The position numbers and the translations under genes are program-made. The notes under the pieces were generated by a model. That model was not told the DNA's origin. It made no database searches and saw only the letters and a list, made by a program, of their open reading frames with translations. Shown one piece after another: positions 1-7,694 of a stretch of DNA of 64,000 nt. This stretch comes from Streptomyces sp. R33 (GTDB lineage: Bacteria; Actinomycetota; Actinomycetes; Streptomycetales; Streptomycetaceae), in contig NZ_CP165727.1 in assembly GCF_041200175.1 (NCBI RefSeq), positions 1,860,001-1,924,000 on the forward strand. Reading direction: 5' to 3'. The first letter of the stretch is position 1. Each line of letters starts with the position of its first letter.

Positions 1-119
1 TTGACCCGCTGGCTGACGGCGGACGGGGTCACGTGCAGGGCAGCGGCAGCCGCATCGAAGGTGCCCTCGTCCACGACGGCGAGGAGGGTCCGTACCTGGT
101 CCAGGGGAAGCTCGTCCAT
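1..119 (-). CDS. LysR-family regulator, N-terminal part only (ArgP/LysG-like)
   Basis: The 39 residues visible start MDELPLDQVRTLL and run through a LysR winged-helix motif (AAAALHVTPSAVSQRVK), then leave the window at position 1. Divergent pairing with a LysE-type exporter is the classic LysG/LysE (ArgP/ArgO) arrangement, in which the regulator senses basic amino acids and activates the exporter. The substrate is inferred from that pairing only, because the effector domain lies outside the window. The ATG is at 117-119. Confidence 0.8.
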   Translation of the reverse strand, partial: MDELPLDQVRTLLAVVDEGTFDAAAAALHVTPSAVSQRV

Positions 120-164
120 CACGAGCGCTAAGGGTACGTAAAAATCTTTAGCTGTACTGAAACC
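120..164. promoter_or_regulatory. Divergent LysR/LysE control region
   Basis: This 45-bp gap between the divergent regulator and exporter genes is unusually AT-rich for the window (TAAAAATCTTTAGC). It carries a short inverted repeat, GCTAA (127-131) and TTAGC (148-152), the kind of imperfect dyad LysR proteins bind. No clear -10/-35 pair could be assigned. The gap is so short that the exporter mRNA may have little or no 5' leader. Confidence 0.4.
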
Positions 165-812
165 ATGCCGCTGCCTACGGTCGAAGACATGACACACGGC
201 ATCATCGCGGCGGCCCTCGCCGGCTTCGGCACCGGACTCTCCCTCATCGTCGCCATCGGCGCACAGAACGCCTTCGTCCTGCGACAGGGGGCCCGTCGGC
301 AGGCCGTCCTCGCCGTGGTCGCGATCTGCGCGCTCTCCGATGCGGTCCTCATCGCCCTCGGCGTCGCGGGCGTCGGCGCCTTCGTCACCGCCTGGCCGGC
401 CGCCCTGACCGCGGTCGCCATCGCCGGCGGCGGGTTCCTCATCTGCTACGGGTTCCTCGCCGCCCGCCGGGTGCTCCGCCCCACCCCGGGCGCCGCACTG
501 GACACCGGCGGCGCCACCGCCGGGTCCCGCCGCCGGGCCGTGCTGACCTGCCTGGCCATGACCTGGCTCAACCCGCACGTCTACCTGGACACCGTGCTGC
601 TGCTCGGATCCCTCGCCGCCGACCGCGGCGACCTGCGCTGGGCCTTCGGCATCGGGGCCGGGCTGGCCAGCCTGATCTGGTTCGGCACGCTCGGCTACGG
701 CGCCCGGCTGCTCGGCGGTCTGCTGGCGCGCCCCTCGGCCTGGCGGGTGCTGGACGGGCTCGTCGCGGCGACCATGGTCACGATGGGCGGGATGCTCCTG
801 GCCCGGGCCTGA
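165..812 (+). CDS. LysE/ArgO-type amino-acid exporter
   Basis: A 215-aa inner-membrane protein with about six hydrophobic segments. It opens with the LysE/ArgO signature region (GFGTGLSLIVAIGAQNAFVL, followed by RQG), which marks exporters of arginine or lysine in C. glutamicum and E. coli. Length fits the family. It is divergent from a LysR regulator, as usual for lysE/argO. The ATG at 165 has no clear Shine-Dalgarno sequence. The in-frame ATG at 189 places the start just before the first membrane segment and is a good alternative. Substrate specificity cannot be read from the sequence. Confidence 0.85.
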   Translation: MPLPTVEDMTHGIIAAALAGFGTGLSLIVAIGAQNAFVLRQGARRQAVLAVVAICALSDAVLIALGVAGVGAFVTAWPAALTAVAIAGGGFLICYGFLAARRVLRPTPGAALDTGGATAGSRRRAVLTCLAMTWLNPHVYLDTVLLLGSLAADRGDLRWAFGIGAGLASLIWFGTLGYGARLLGGLLARPSAWRVLDGLVAATMVTMGGMLLARA

Positions 813-884
813 CCGCGGACTGCGGCGGGCCTGCGCGCGGGGCACGGATCCCCCCGTACCTCCGCGCGACCACAGGAGCCCGCC

Positions 885-1985
885 GTGCCCGACCGCCCGT
901 CCGACCACCCCTCCCCCGATGCGGTGCGCGCGTACTACGCCGCCCGGCCGTCCCCGCTCGTCGCCGCCACCGGCATCGTGCTGGACACCGACGGGCGGGT
1001 CCTCGTACTGACGCCCTCGTACAAGGCGGACCTGGAACTGCCGGGCGGCACGGTCGAGGACACCGAGACCCCGGAGGAGGGGCTGGCCCGCGAGCTGAAG
1101 GAGGAGCTGGACCTCTCCGTGCCGGTCGGCCGGCTGCTGGCCGTGGACTCCCGGCGGCCCGGCTCCCTCGGCCGCTCCCTGATCGCCCACGTCCACCTCG
1201 TCGGGCCGCTCTCGCCGGAGCAGGCCGCCGCGATCTCCTTCGCGGACGGCGAGATCGCCGCCGCCCGCTGGCTCCCCCCGCAGGAGGCGTACGCGGCGCT
1301 GCCCGCCCGGATCGCGCCCCGGCTGCGCGCCGGCCTGGACGCCCTCCACTCCGGCTCCCTCGCGCACCTCGTCGACGGCGTGGCCCAGCCCGGCTCGTCG
1401 GCGGGGCTGGACCCGGCGCGGCGTACGGCCCTCGAACACGCCGGTTCCTTCGACGCCGCGAGCCACCGGGCCGCCCGCCCCAAGGCCCTCACCGCGGCGA
1501 GCGTGCTGTTCACCGATTCCGCCGGCCGGATCCTGCTGGTGGAGCCCTCGTACGGCAGGCCGGGCCGCTGGAACCTGCCGGGCGGCGGGATCGACAGCGA
1601 CCTGGGCGAGACCCCGCGGGCCGCCGCCCGCCGGGAGGTGCACGAGGAACTCGGCCTCGACCTCGAGCCGGGCCGGCTGCTCGGCGTGAACTGGGCGCAC
1701 AAGCCCGGCTATCCGGCCCGCATCCGCTTCCTCTACGACGGCGGGGTCCTGGACGGCGCCGCCCTGGGCCGGATCCGGCTCGCCCCCTTCGAGCTGCTCC
1801 GCTGGCGAGCGGTGCCGGCCGGGGAGCTGCGCGCCCTGGTCAAACCGTCCCTGCGCCGCCAGATCGAGGCCTGCCTGCGCGCCCGCACCGAGGGCACGGG
1901 CCCGCTGGAACTCCACGCCGGCCGCCCCGCCGGCACCCCGCGGAAGAGGAAGAAGGATCCCTCCGGCAAGCCGGAGAAGGCCTAG
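885..1985 (+). CDS. Tandem double-Nudix hydrolase
   Basis: A 366-aa cytosolic protein with two Nudix domains. The first box (about residues 52-75) reads GGTVEDTET...RELKEELDL, with Asp in place of the usual Gly near the end. The second (about 230-256) reads GGGIDSDLGETP...RREVHEELGL, with one extra residue in the front half but an intact REVHEE catalytic core. Nudix enzymes hydrolyse nucleoside diphosphates linked to another moiety; the substrate here is unknown. The C-terminus is lysine/arginine rich (RKRKKD). GTG start, with AGGAGCC just upstream. Confidence 0.8.
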   Translation: MPDRPSDHPSPDAVRAYYAARPSPLVAATGIVLDTDGRVLVLTPSYKADLELPGGTVEDTETPEEGLARELKEELDLSVPVGRLLAVDSRRPGSLGRSLIAHVHLVGPLSPEQAAAISFADGEIAAARWLPPQEAYAALPARIAPRLRAGLDALHSGSLAHLVDGVAQPGSSAGLDPARRTALEHAGSFDAASHRAARPKALTAASVLFTDSAGRILLVEPSYGRPGRWNLPGGGIDSDLGETPRAAARREVHEELGLDLEPGRLLGVNWAHKPGYPARIRFLYDGGVLDGAALGRIRLAPFELLRWRAVPAGELRALVKPSLRRQIEACLRARTEGTGPLELHAGRPAGTPRKRKKDPSGKPEKA

Positions 1986-2142
1986 CAGAAACGAACGCTC
2001 GCTGCTCCATCCGGACGGCATCGTGGCGTGGCGCGTGGGCGACGGGGCCGGCTCGCGCATCGTCGAACCAGACAGTCCACGCACACGCATACGCGCACGC
2101 ACTCTCGCCAGCGAGAACGAGCGGAACCCATGGAGCACCACC

Positions 2143-3660
2143 ATGTCCGCAGAGCCGACCCGCCCCGGTACCAGTACCACTCCAGCCGTCGCCGACGCCG
2201 CCGCACAGCCCGATCCGCGCCGGTGGTGGATCCTCGGCGTCATCGGCCTCGCCCAGCTCATGGTCGTCCTCGACGCCACCATCGTGAACATCGCCCTGCC
2301 CTCGGCCCAGGCCGGCCTCGGGTTCTCCGACGACCAGCGGCAGTGGGTGGTGACCTCGTACGCGATCACCTTCGGCAGCCTGCTGCTGCTCGGCGGGCGG
2401 CTCGCCGACAAGTTCGGGCGGCGGCGGGCCTTCCTCCTCGGGCAGATCGGATTCGCCGCGGCCTCCGCCCTCGGGGGGGCCGCCGCCACGTTCGGGGTCC
2501 TCGTCACGGCCCGCGCCCTGCAAGGCGTGTTCGCGGCGCTGCTGGCTCCGGCCGCGCTCTCGCTGCTCACCACCACGTTCTCCGCCCCCGCCGAACGCGG
2601 CAAGGCCTTCGGCGTGTTCGGATCGCTCGCCGCGTCCGGGGGCGCCGTGGGGCTGCTGCTGGGCGGATTCCTCACCGAGCACCTGAGCTGGCGCGCGACG
2701 ATGTACGTGAACCTGCTCTTCGCCGCCGTCGCCGTCGTCGGCGGTGTGCTGCTGCTCAAGCGGCCGGCCCCGACCACCCCTCCCCGACTGGACCTGCCCG
2801 GCACGCTGCTGGCTTCGTCCGGGCTGTTCTGCCTGGTCTACGGCCTGGCCAAGCCCGGCTCCCACGGCTGGCAGTCCGTGCACACCCTGGGTTTCCTGGC
2901 CACCGGCGCCGTCCTGCTCACCGCGTTCGTCTGGTGGCAGGGCCGCAGTGCACACCCGCTGCTGCCGCTGCGTATCGTGCTCGACCGGGTCCGGGGCACG
3001 GCGCTCGCGTCCGTGTTCATCACCGGGGTCGGCATGTTCGGGGTGTTCCTGTTCCTCACGTACTACCTGCAGCACACCCGCGGTTACAGCCCGGCCCTGA
3101 CCGGCCTGGCCTTCATGCCGATGTCCGGCTGCACCATGATCGGCGCGATCGGCAGCAACATGGGGCTGCTCGGCAGGATCGGCGGGCGTCCGCGCATCGT
3201 CACCGGGATGCTGCTGTCGGCGTGCGGCATGGCCTGGCTGGCGAACCTGACGGCGACCGGCTCCTACGTCGTCGACGTCCTGCCGGGCCAAGTGGCGACG
3301 GGGCTGGGCATGGGCCTGATCACGGCCGCCGCGATGAACCTCGGCACGGCGGGCATCGACCCGCGGGACGCCGGTGTCGGCTCCGCGACGGTCAACGCCA
3401 TGCGGCAGACGGGCGGCTCCGTCGGCACGGCGCTGATGAGCACCCTTGCCGCCGGAGCCGTCACCCGCTCCCTGGCGGGCCGGCAGCCCGCGCCGGAGTT
3501 GATGGCGCGGGCTGCCCTGGAGGGTTACCGCACGGTCTTCACGGCATCGGCGGCGATCTTCGTCGTCGGCGCGGTGCTGACCCTGCTCCTGCTTCCCGGC
3601 GGCCTGTCCATGGAGCGGGCACACGGCGCGCCCGGGGGCCGCCGCCCGTCAGCGCGGTGA
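2143..3660 (+). CDS. MFS drug exporter, DHA2 (14-TM) family
   Basis: About 505 residues from the ATG at 2143, which has GGAG upstream. The reading frame is open from 2023, but that stretch looks non-coding. Family motifs are visible: LDATIVNIALPSA (first helix, DHA2 motif D1) and GGRLADKFGRRRAF (motif A, loop 2-3). About 14 hydrophobic helices follow, typical of proton-driven multidrug or antibiotic exporters of the EmrB/QacA type. The last 12 bp overlap the 3' end of the convergent RTX-like gene. It may serve the nearby pigment cluster, but nothing in the sequence proves this. Confidence 0.88.
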   Translation: MSAEPTRPGTSTTPAVADAAAQPDPRRWWILGVIGLAQLMVVLDATIVNIALPSAQAGLGFSDDQRQWVVTSYAITFGSLLLLGGRLADKFGRRRAFLLGQIGFAAASALGGAAATFGVLVTARALQGVFAALLAPAALSLLTTTFSAPAERGKAFGVFGSLAASGGAVGLLLGGFLTEHLSWRATMYVNLLFAAVAVVGGVLLLKRPAPTTPPRLDLPGTLLASSGLFCLVYGLAKPGSHGWQSVHTLGFLATGAVLLTAFVWWQGRSAHPLLPLRIVLDRVRGTALASVFITGVGMFGVFLFLTYYLQHTRGYSPALTGLAFMPMSGCTMIGAIGSNMGLLGRIGGRPRIVTGMLLSACGMAWLANLTATGSYVVDVLPGQVATGLGMGLITAAAMNLGTAGIDPRDAGVGSATVNAMRQTGGSVGTALMSTLAAGAVTRSLAGRQPAPELMARAALEGYRTVFTASAAIFVVGAVLTLLLLPGGLSMERAHGAPGGRRPSAR

Positions 3661-4608
3661 GTGGGCGCCGGGGGCCGCGGGAGCCGCCGGGGAGGCGGGC
3701 TTGGCGGGGGCCATGGGAGCCGCCGGGGAGGCCGGCTTGGCGGGGGCCACGGGAGCCGCCTGCGAGGCCGGCTTGGCGGGAGTGACCGGGGCCACGGGGG
3801 TGCCGTCGGCCATCAGGCAGTTGGCCATCGAGCTACGGACCCGGTCGCCGGTCGAGAAGTGCTTCACCCGGCAGGAGTTGGTCCCGATCCCGCCGTCGAC
3901 CTGGCCGTAGCCCGGGCCGATCGTCAGGACGCTGTCGTTCAGGCCGCGGACCGTGTCGTTGCCGGGACCGCCCTGGACGATGCCCGCGGACTCCGCGCCC
4001 ACCGACTTGGGCTCGATGATGTCGTTCTCGCTGCCGCCGAGGACCCGGCCGCCGAGGTCGATGTTGCCCGTGCGGATCAGGTCGTTGCCGTCGTTGCCGA
4101 AGACCTGGCCGCCGCCGCGCTCGTACTCGCCCGGCTGGCCCATGACGCTGCCCGTGGTGATCTTGTCGTCGCCGTGGTCGCCGTAGACGGAGGCCCCGTG
4201 CGCCGCCGTGCCCACCACGAGGGCGGTGATGATGGTGTCGTTGCCCGCACCGCCGCGCACCGACGCGTTGCCGTTGCGCGGGGAGAGGTTGTTGACCTGG
4301 AGCGTGTCGTCACCCTCGCCGCCGAGCACCTGGGCGTCGATGAGCATGCCCTTGACCCGGATGTTGTCGTTGCCGCCACCGCCGTAGATGATCGCGTTCT
4401 CGACGTCGTTCTCGCACAGGATGGTGTCGTCGGCCGACGTGCCGCGTACCTCCTGTCCGGGCGGGGCCTCGACACCGTTGACGTAGCACCAGTGGGACGG
4501 CAGGGGTTCGGCCGCCTGGGCCGGGCCCGTCACGAACGAGGCGGCGACGGCGATCGTGCCGGCCAGGGTGTACGAGGCGGTGCGTAGGGTGCGGCGAGTG
4601 CGCAGCAT
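3649..4608 (-). CDS. Secreted calcium-binding RTX/hemolysin-like repeat protein
   Basis: A 319-aa protein starting MLRTRRTLRTAS, with an N-terminal signal peptide ending near the ATG-proximal GPAQAAE. The middle carries about seven degenerate nonapeptides of RTX type (GGGGNDNI, GGEGDDTL, GGAGNDTI, GDHGDDKI, GNDGNDLI, GGPGNDTV), which in known proteins form Ca2+-binding beta-rolls. The tail is a low-complexity repeat of APAKPASPAA units. Two isolated Cys near the C-terminus (NSCRVKH, MANCLMA) could form a disulfide. A longer open frame upstream to 4866 lacks a signal peptide and overlaps the cupin, so the start at 4608 is preferred. No RTX export system is nearby; secretion is presumably by Sec. 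Confidence 0.8.
   Translation of the reverse strand: MLRTRRTLRTASYTLAGTIAVAASFVTGPAQAAEPLPSHWCYVNGVEAPPGQEVRGTSADDTILCENDVENAIIYGGGGNDNIRVKGMLIDAQVLGGEGDDTLQVNNLSPRNGNASVRGGAGNDTIITALVVGTAAHGASVYGDHGDDKITTGSVMGQPGEYERGGGQVFGNDGNDLIRTGNIDLGGRVLGGSENDIIEPKSVGAESAGIVQGGPGNDTVRGLNDSVLTIGPGYGQVDGGIGTNSCRVKHFSTGDRVRSSMANCLMADGTPVAPVTPAKPASQAAPVAPAKPASPAAPMAPAKPASPAAPAAPGAHSPR
3676..3790 (-). repeat. About 36-bp in-frame tandem repeat
   Basis: Roughly three copies of a unit resembling GGAGCCGCCGGGGAGGC followed by GGGCTTGGCGGGGGCCAT lie at the 3' end of the RTX-like gene. They encode the APAKPASPAA repeats. The first two copies are nearly identical and the third has diverged, which suggests recent slippage. 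Confidence 0.7.
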
Positions 4609-4661
4609 CGATTTTGCTCCCGAGCATGGTGTTGGGTGGGAATGTCGTGCGGGGTCGGTCG

Positions 4662-5198
4662 TCAGGACAGCTCGTGGCGCAGGGGCGTGAGCTGTTCGAT
4701 GTCGTAGCGCATCCGCAGTTCGCGGACCGCTGCGGGATCCGGGGTGGCGCTCGTGTCGAGCAGCTCGAGGAGCTCCTCGAAGTACCGCTCGTGATCGGGC
4801 GGCGGTGAGGCCTGGAAGAACATCCGGGCCGGTTCGCCGGTGGGGTTCGCGAAGGCATGCGGACAACCGGGCGGAACCACGATGACGGTTCCGGGCGTGG
4901 CACGGACGACCTGACGTCCGTCGAGCGCTTCCCAGTGTCTCCAGTCGTCCCCGGAACGCACGCGCGGCTCGAAGGCCATGACGTCGAGTTCACCCTCCAG
5001 GACGTAGAACAGTTCTTCGCTCCGGGTGTGCAGGTGTGCCCCGACGTCGAAACCGGGCGGTACGACGACCTCGAAGCTCGAGGCCACCGAGGAGTGCTCC
5101 CCGGTGACCTTGAACGTGACCTGCTGGGCGTCGGTGTGCAGCTTGCGGCCGTGACCCGGTGGGACGAGCAGCCCGTCGCGGGCGATGTGCGCGGTCAT
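4662..5198 (-). CDS. Cupin-domain protein of the rppA cluster
   Basis: A 178-aa single-domain cupin. The metal-binding region reads GAHLHTRSEELFYVLEGELD (cupin motif 1: His-x-His...Glu) and a later PGCPHAFANPTGE supplies the motif 2 His. Its start overlaps the stop of the upstream P450 (ATGA), so the two are translationally coupled. A cupin stands next to rppA and CYP158A2 in S. coelicolor (SCO1206-1208, from memory), where it is linked to oxidation of tetrahydroxynaphthalene or flaviolin. An oxygenase role is therefore likely but inferred. Confidence 0.82.
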   Translation of the reverse strand: MTAHIARDGLLVPPGHGRKLHTDAQQVTFKVTGEHSSVASSFEVVVPPGFDVGAHLHTRSEELFYVLEGELDVMAFEPRVRSGDDWRHWEALDGRQVVRATPGTVIVVPPGCPHAFANPTGEPARMFFQASPPPDHERYFEELLELLDTSATPDPAAVRELRMRYDIEQLTPLRHELS

Positions 5199-6412
5199 GA
5201 CCAGGTCACGGGCAGACCTTCGGGCCCGCGGATGAGGGCACCGGGCCGCCAGCCCAGCTCGCTCGGGGGGACGCTGAGGCGCAGGTCCGCGAAGCGGTCG
5301 AGCAGTGCGTCCACGAGCAGTTCGGACTCGAGGCGGGCCAGCATGTTCCCGGGGCAGAAGTGGGGTCCGTACCCGAAGGAGACGTGCGGGTTGGGGTTGC
5401 GGTCCAGGTGCAGCTCGTGGGGGTCGGGGAAGACCTCCGGGTCGCGGTTGGCCGCGAGGTAGGAGACGTAGATGGCTTCGCCCGCCCGGATGAGCTGGCC
5501 GGCCACGGTGACGTCCTCGAGGGCGATCCGGGAGAGGCCGACGGCGTTGCGGTGCGGGATGTAGCGCAGCAGCTCGTTGAGCGCCGAGGGCCGCAGGCCG
5601 GGCTCGCTCCGCATCCGTTCCATCAGGTCCGGCCGGGTGAGGAGGATGTAGACCATGTTGCCGACGTTGTTGGTGACGGCCTCGCCCCCGATCTGGATGA
5701 GCAGGGCGAGTCCGGTGGCCTCCTCGGCGGTGACCTCGCCGGCTTCGACGGCCTTGACGAGGAGCCCGATGACGCTGTCACCGCCGGCCACTTCCCCGCT
5801 GCGCATGCGCCCGCCCAGGTAGGCGCACATGTCGTTCTTCGCCTGTTCGCTGCGTTCGGCGCCCTGGGCCGAGGAGAGGATCAGGCTGGTCCATTCGTGG
5901 ACCATGGGCCGGTCGGCCTCCGGGACGCCCATCAGCTCGCACACGACGGCGAGCGGGAAGGGCGCGAGCAGGCGCTCGGTCAGGTCCACGGGCGGGCCGT
6001 CGCGCAGGATCCCGTCGACGAGGGCGTCGAGCATCTCCTTGGCCCGGGTGCGCAGGGACTCCACCCCGCTGGTGGTGAAGGCCGCGGCGACGGTGCGCCG
6101 CAGCCGGGTGTGGTCGGGCGGGTCCTCGAACCCGACCGCGCCCGGTGCGGGGATGAAGTGGGGGGCCAGCCGGGTGACATCGTGTTCCGCGACGAGCTTG
6201 CGGCTGAACCGGGGATCGTTGGCCACCATGCGCACGTCGTCGTACCGGCAGACGAGCCAGGCCCAGCCGCTTCCGTTCGGCAGGCGGATCCGGGTGATCG
6301 GACCCGCCTGCATCAGTTCGGCGAGGACGGGGTCGAAGTCGACCCCGTCCAGAGCCGGGGTGGGCCAGTGCGTGATGGGTGGCCTTGAGGTTGCGGGGCC
6401 GTCCTTCAGCAT
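5195..6412 (-). CDS. Cytochrome P450, CYP158A2-like (flaviolin coupling)
   Basis: A 405-aa soluble bacterial P450. Seen are the I-helix GGEAVTNN (about residue 242), the ExxR pair in NELLRY, and the heme loop FGYGPHFCPGN with the Cys ligand (about residue 353). Its N-terminal half (RFSRKL, VTRLAPHFIPAPGAVGFEDP, PPDHTRLRR) closely resembles S. coelicolor CYP158A2, which couples flaviolin into dimers and trimers that become protective pigment. A GGGAGGAATCC ribosome site precedes the ATG. It lies 16 bp after rppA, and its stop overlaps the cupin start, so one operon is likely. Confidence 0.9.
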   Translation of the reverse strand: MLKDGPATSRPPITHWPTPALDGVDFDPVLAELMQAGPITRIRLPNGSGWAWLVCRYDDVRMVANDPRFSRKLVAEHDVTRLAPHFIPAPGAVGFEDPPDHTRLRRTVAAAFTTSGVESLRTRAKEMLDALVDGILRDGPPVDLTERLLAPFPLAVVCELMGVPEADRPMVHEWTSLILSSAQGAERSEQAKNDMCAYLGGRMRSGEVAGGDSVIGLLVKAVEAGEVTAEEATGLALLIQIGGEAVTNNVGNMVYILLTRPDLMERMRSEPGLRPSALNELLRYIPHRNAVGLSRIALEDVTVAGQLIRAGEAIYVSYLAANRDPEVFPDPHELHLDRNPNPHVSFGYGPHFCPGNMLARLESELLVDALLDRFADLRLSVPPSELGWRPGALIRGPEGLPVTWS

Positions 6413-6428
6413 TCTTCGGATTCCTCCC

Positions 6429-7490
6429 TCACCCGGTCCCTCGTTCCGAGGTCCAGCTGCCCAGCGAGATCTCTGCGGTGATGCCCGGGCCGAAACCGGC
6501 CAGCAGGCCCCGCGCGGCGTCGGCGGTGGCGTTCTCGTCGAACATTCGGCGCAGTGCGTCCAGGACGACGGCGCTGGCGATGTTGCCGTACTCGGTCAGT
6601 GTGGCCCGGCTGAAGCGGAATGCCTCGGGTGCCACACCGAGGTACTTGCTCAGGTCATCCAGGATGCGGGGCCCACCGGCGTGGATGATGTAGAAATCCA
6701 GTGCGGCGGCGTCCCACCCATGGGCTTTCGCGAGCTCCTTGAGGGAGGGGGCGAGCGGTTCCATGGTCCCGGGCACCCGCCGGTCGAGCTTGAAGTGGAA
6801 CCCGGTGGACTTGACGTCGTACATGATCCAGTCCTCTGTCTGGGGGATGATGTACGAGCTGTTGCGGTGCAGTTCCATGCCGGTGCCGCCCTTGCCGCGG
6901 ACCACGGCGGCGCCGACGCCGTCGCCGAACAGGCCGTTGGAGAGCAGGTTGCCGACCTCCAGGTCACTGGGCTGGTAGCAGAGCGAGCAGAACTCGCAGG
7001 ACACGATCAGCGCGTTCGCCTCGGGGTAGGCGGTGCAGAAGTCGTGGGCCCGGTTGACCGCCGCCCCGCCCGCCGCACAGCCCAGCTGGGCGATGGGAAG
7101 CTGTTTGGTGTCCGTCCTGAAGCCCATCGCGTTGATCATCCAAGCGGTCAGCGAGGGCATCATGAAGCCCGTGCACGACACGTAGATGATCATGTCGATG
7201 TCCTTCGCACGCAGCTGCGCGTCCTCCAGCGCCTGCCGCACCACCGCCGGGACCCGTTCCTTGGCCTCGACCTCGTACACCGCGTTGCGCGATTCGAAAC
7301 CGGGGTGCTTGAGGGTCTCCTCGATGGGGCGCACGATGTGCCGCTTCGCGACGCCGGTGTTGCGGATCAGACGCAGCGCCAGGTCGAGCTGCGGATGGTC
7401 CGCGTGCACCGAACGGCACAGATCCAGGGTCTGCTCCATCGTGATCACGTGCTCGGGCACGCACACCGTTGGCCTGCACAGAGTCGCCAT
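6429..7490 (-). CDS. rppA: 1,3,6,8-tetrahydroxynaphthalene synthase (type III PKS)
   Basis: A 353-aa chalcone-synthase-fold enzyme that condenses five malonyl-CoA to tetrahydroxynaphthalene, which oxidises to flaviolin. The catalytic Cys falls at residue 138 in LGCAAGGAA, the same number as in characterised RppA enzymes. The His and Asn of the triad lie in IIHAGGPRIL and EYGNIASA, and the GFGPGITAE loop is present near the C-terminus. The ATG at 7490 has GAAAGGAGAG upstream. The frame stays open back to 7679, but that extension is arginine- and proline-rich and unlikely to be translated. Divergent from a second P450. Confidence 0.95.
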   Translation of the reverse strand: MATLCRPTVCVPEHVITMEQTLDLCRSVHADHPQLDLALRLIRNTGVAKRHIVRPIEETLKHPGFESRNAVYEVEAKERVPAVVRQALEDAQLRAKDIDMIIYVSCTGFMMPSLTAWMINAMGFRTDTKQLPIAQLGCAAGGAAVNRAHDFCTAYPEANALIVSCEFCSLCYQPSDLEVGNLLSNGLFGDGVGAAVVRGKGGTGMELHRNSSYIIPQTEDWIMYDVKSTGFHFKLDRRVPGTMEPLAPSLKELAKAHGWDAAALDFYIIHAGGPRILDDLSKYLGVAPEAFRFSRATLTEYGNIASAVVLDALRRMFDENATADAARGLLAGFGPGITAEISLGSWTSERGTG

Positions 7491-7694
7491 GGGTGGCTCT
7501 CCTTTCGTGTCTGACACAGCCTCACGGACCTTTGGCCGATGCGCGCGCGGGACTACGGCGTTGGGGACATGAGCCAATCCGGTGACGCTGCGCCGTGGAG
7601 GCAGCGGAGCGTGTGACGAGAGGGAAGGGATGGCTGTGCCGATTTCCCGCGGAATCGCGCCTTGGGGGGTGACATCCACGCAGGGAGATGAACC
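7491..7694. promoter_or_regulatory. Divergent promoter region of the pigment cluster
   Basis: A 204-bp intergenic region between rppA (minus) and the second P450 (plus). It must hold both promoters. I see AAAGGAGAG serving rppA and GGGAGATGA serving the P450 as ribosome sites, but no confident sigma-factor hexamers or operator. No small gene is supported here. Confidence 0.5.
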
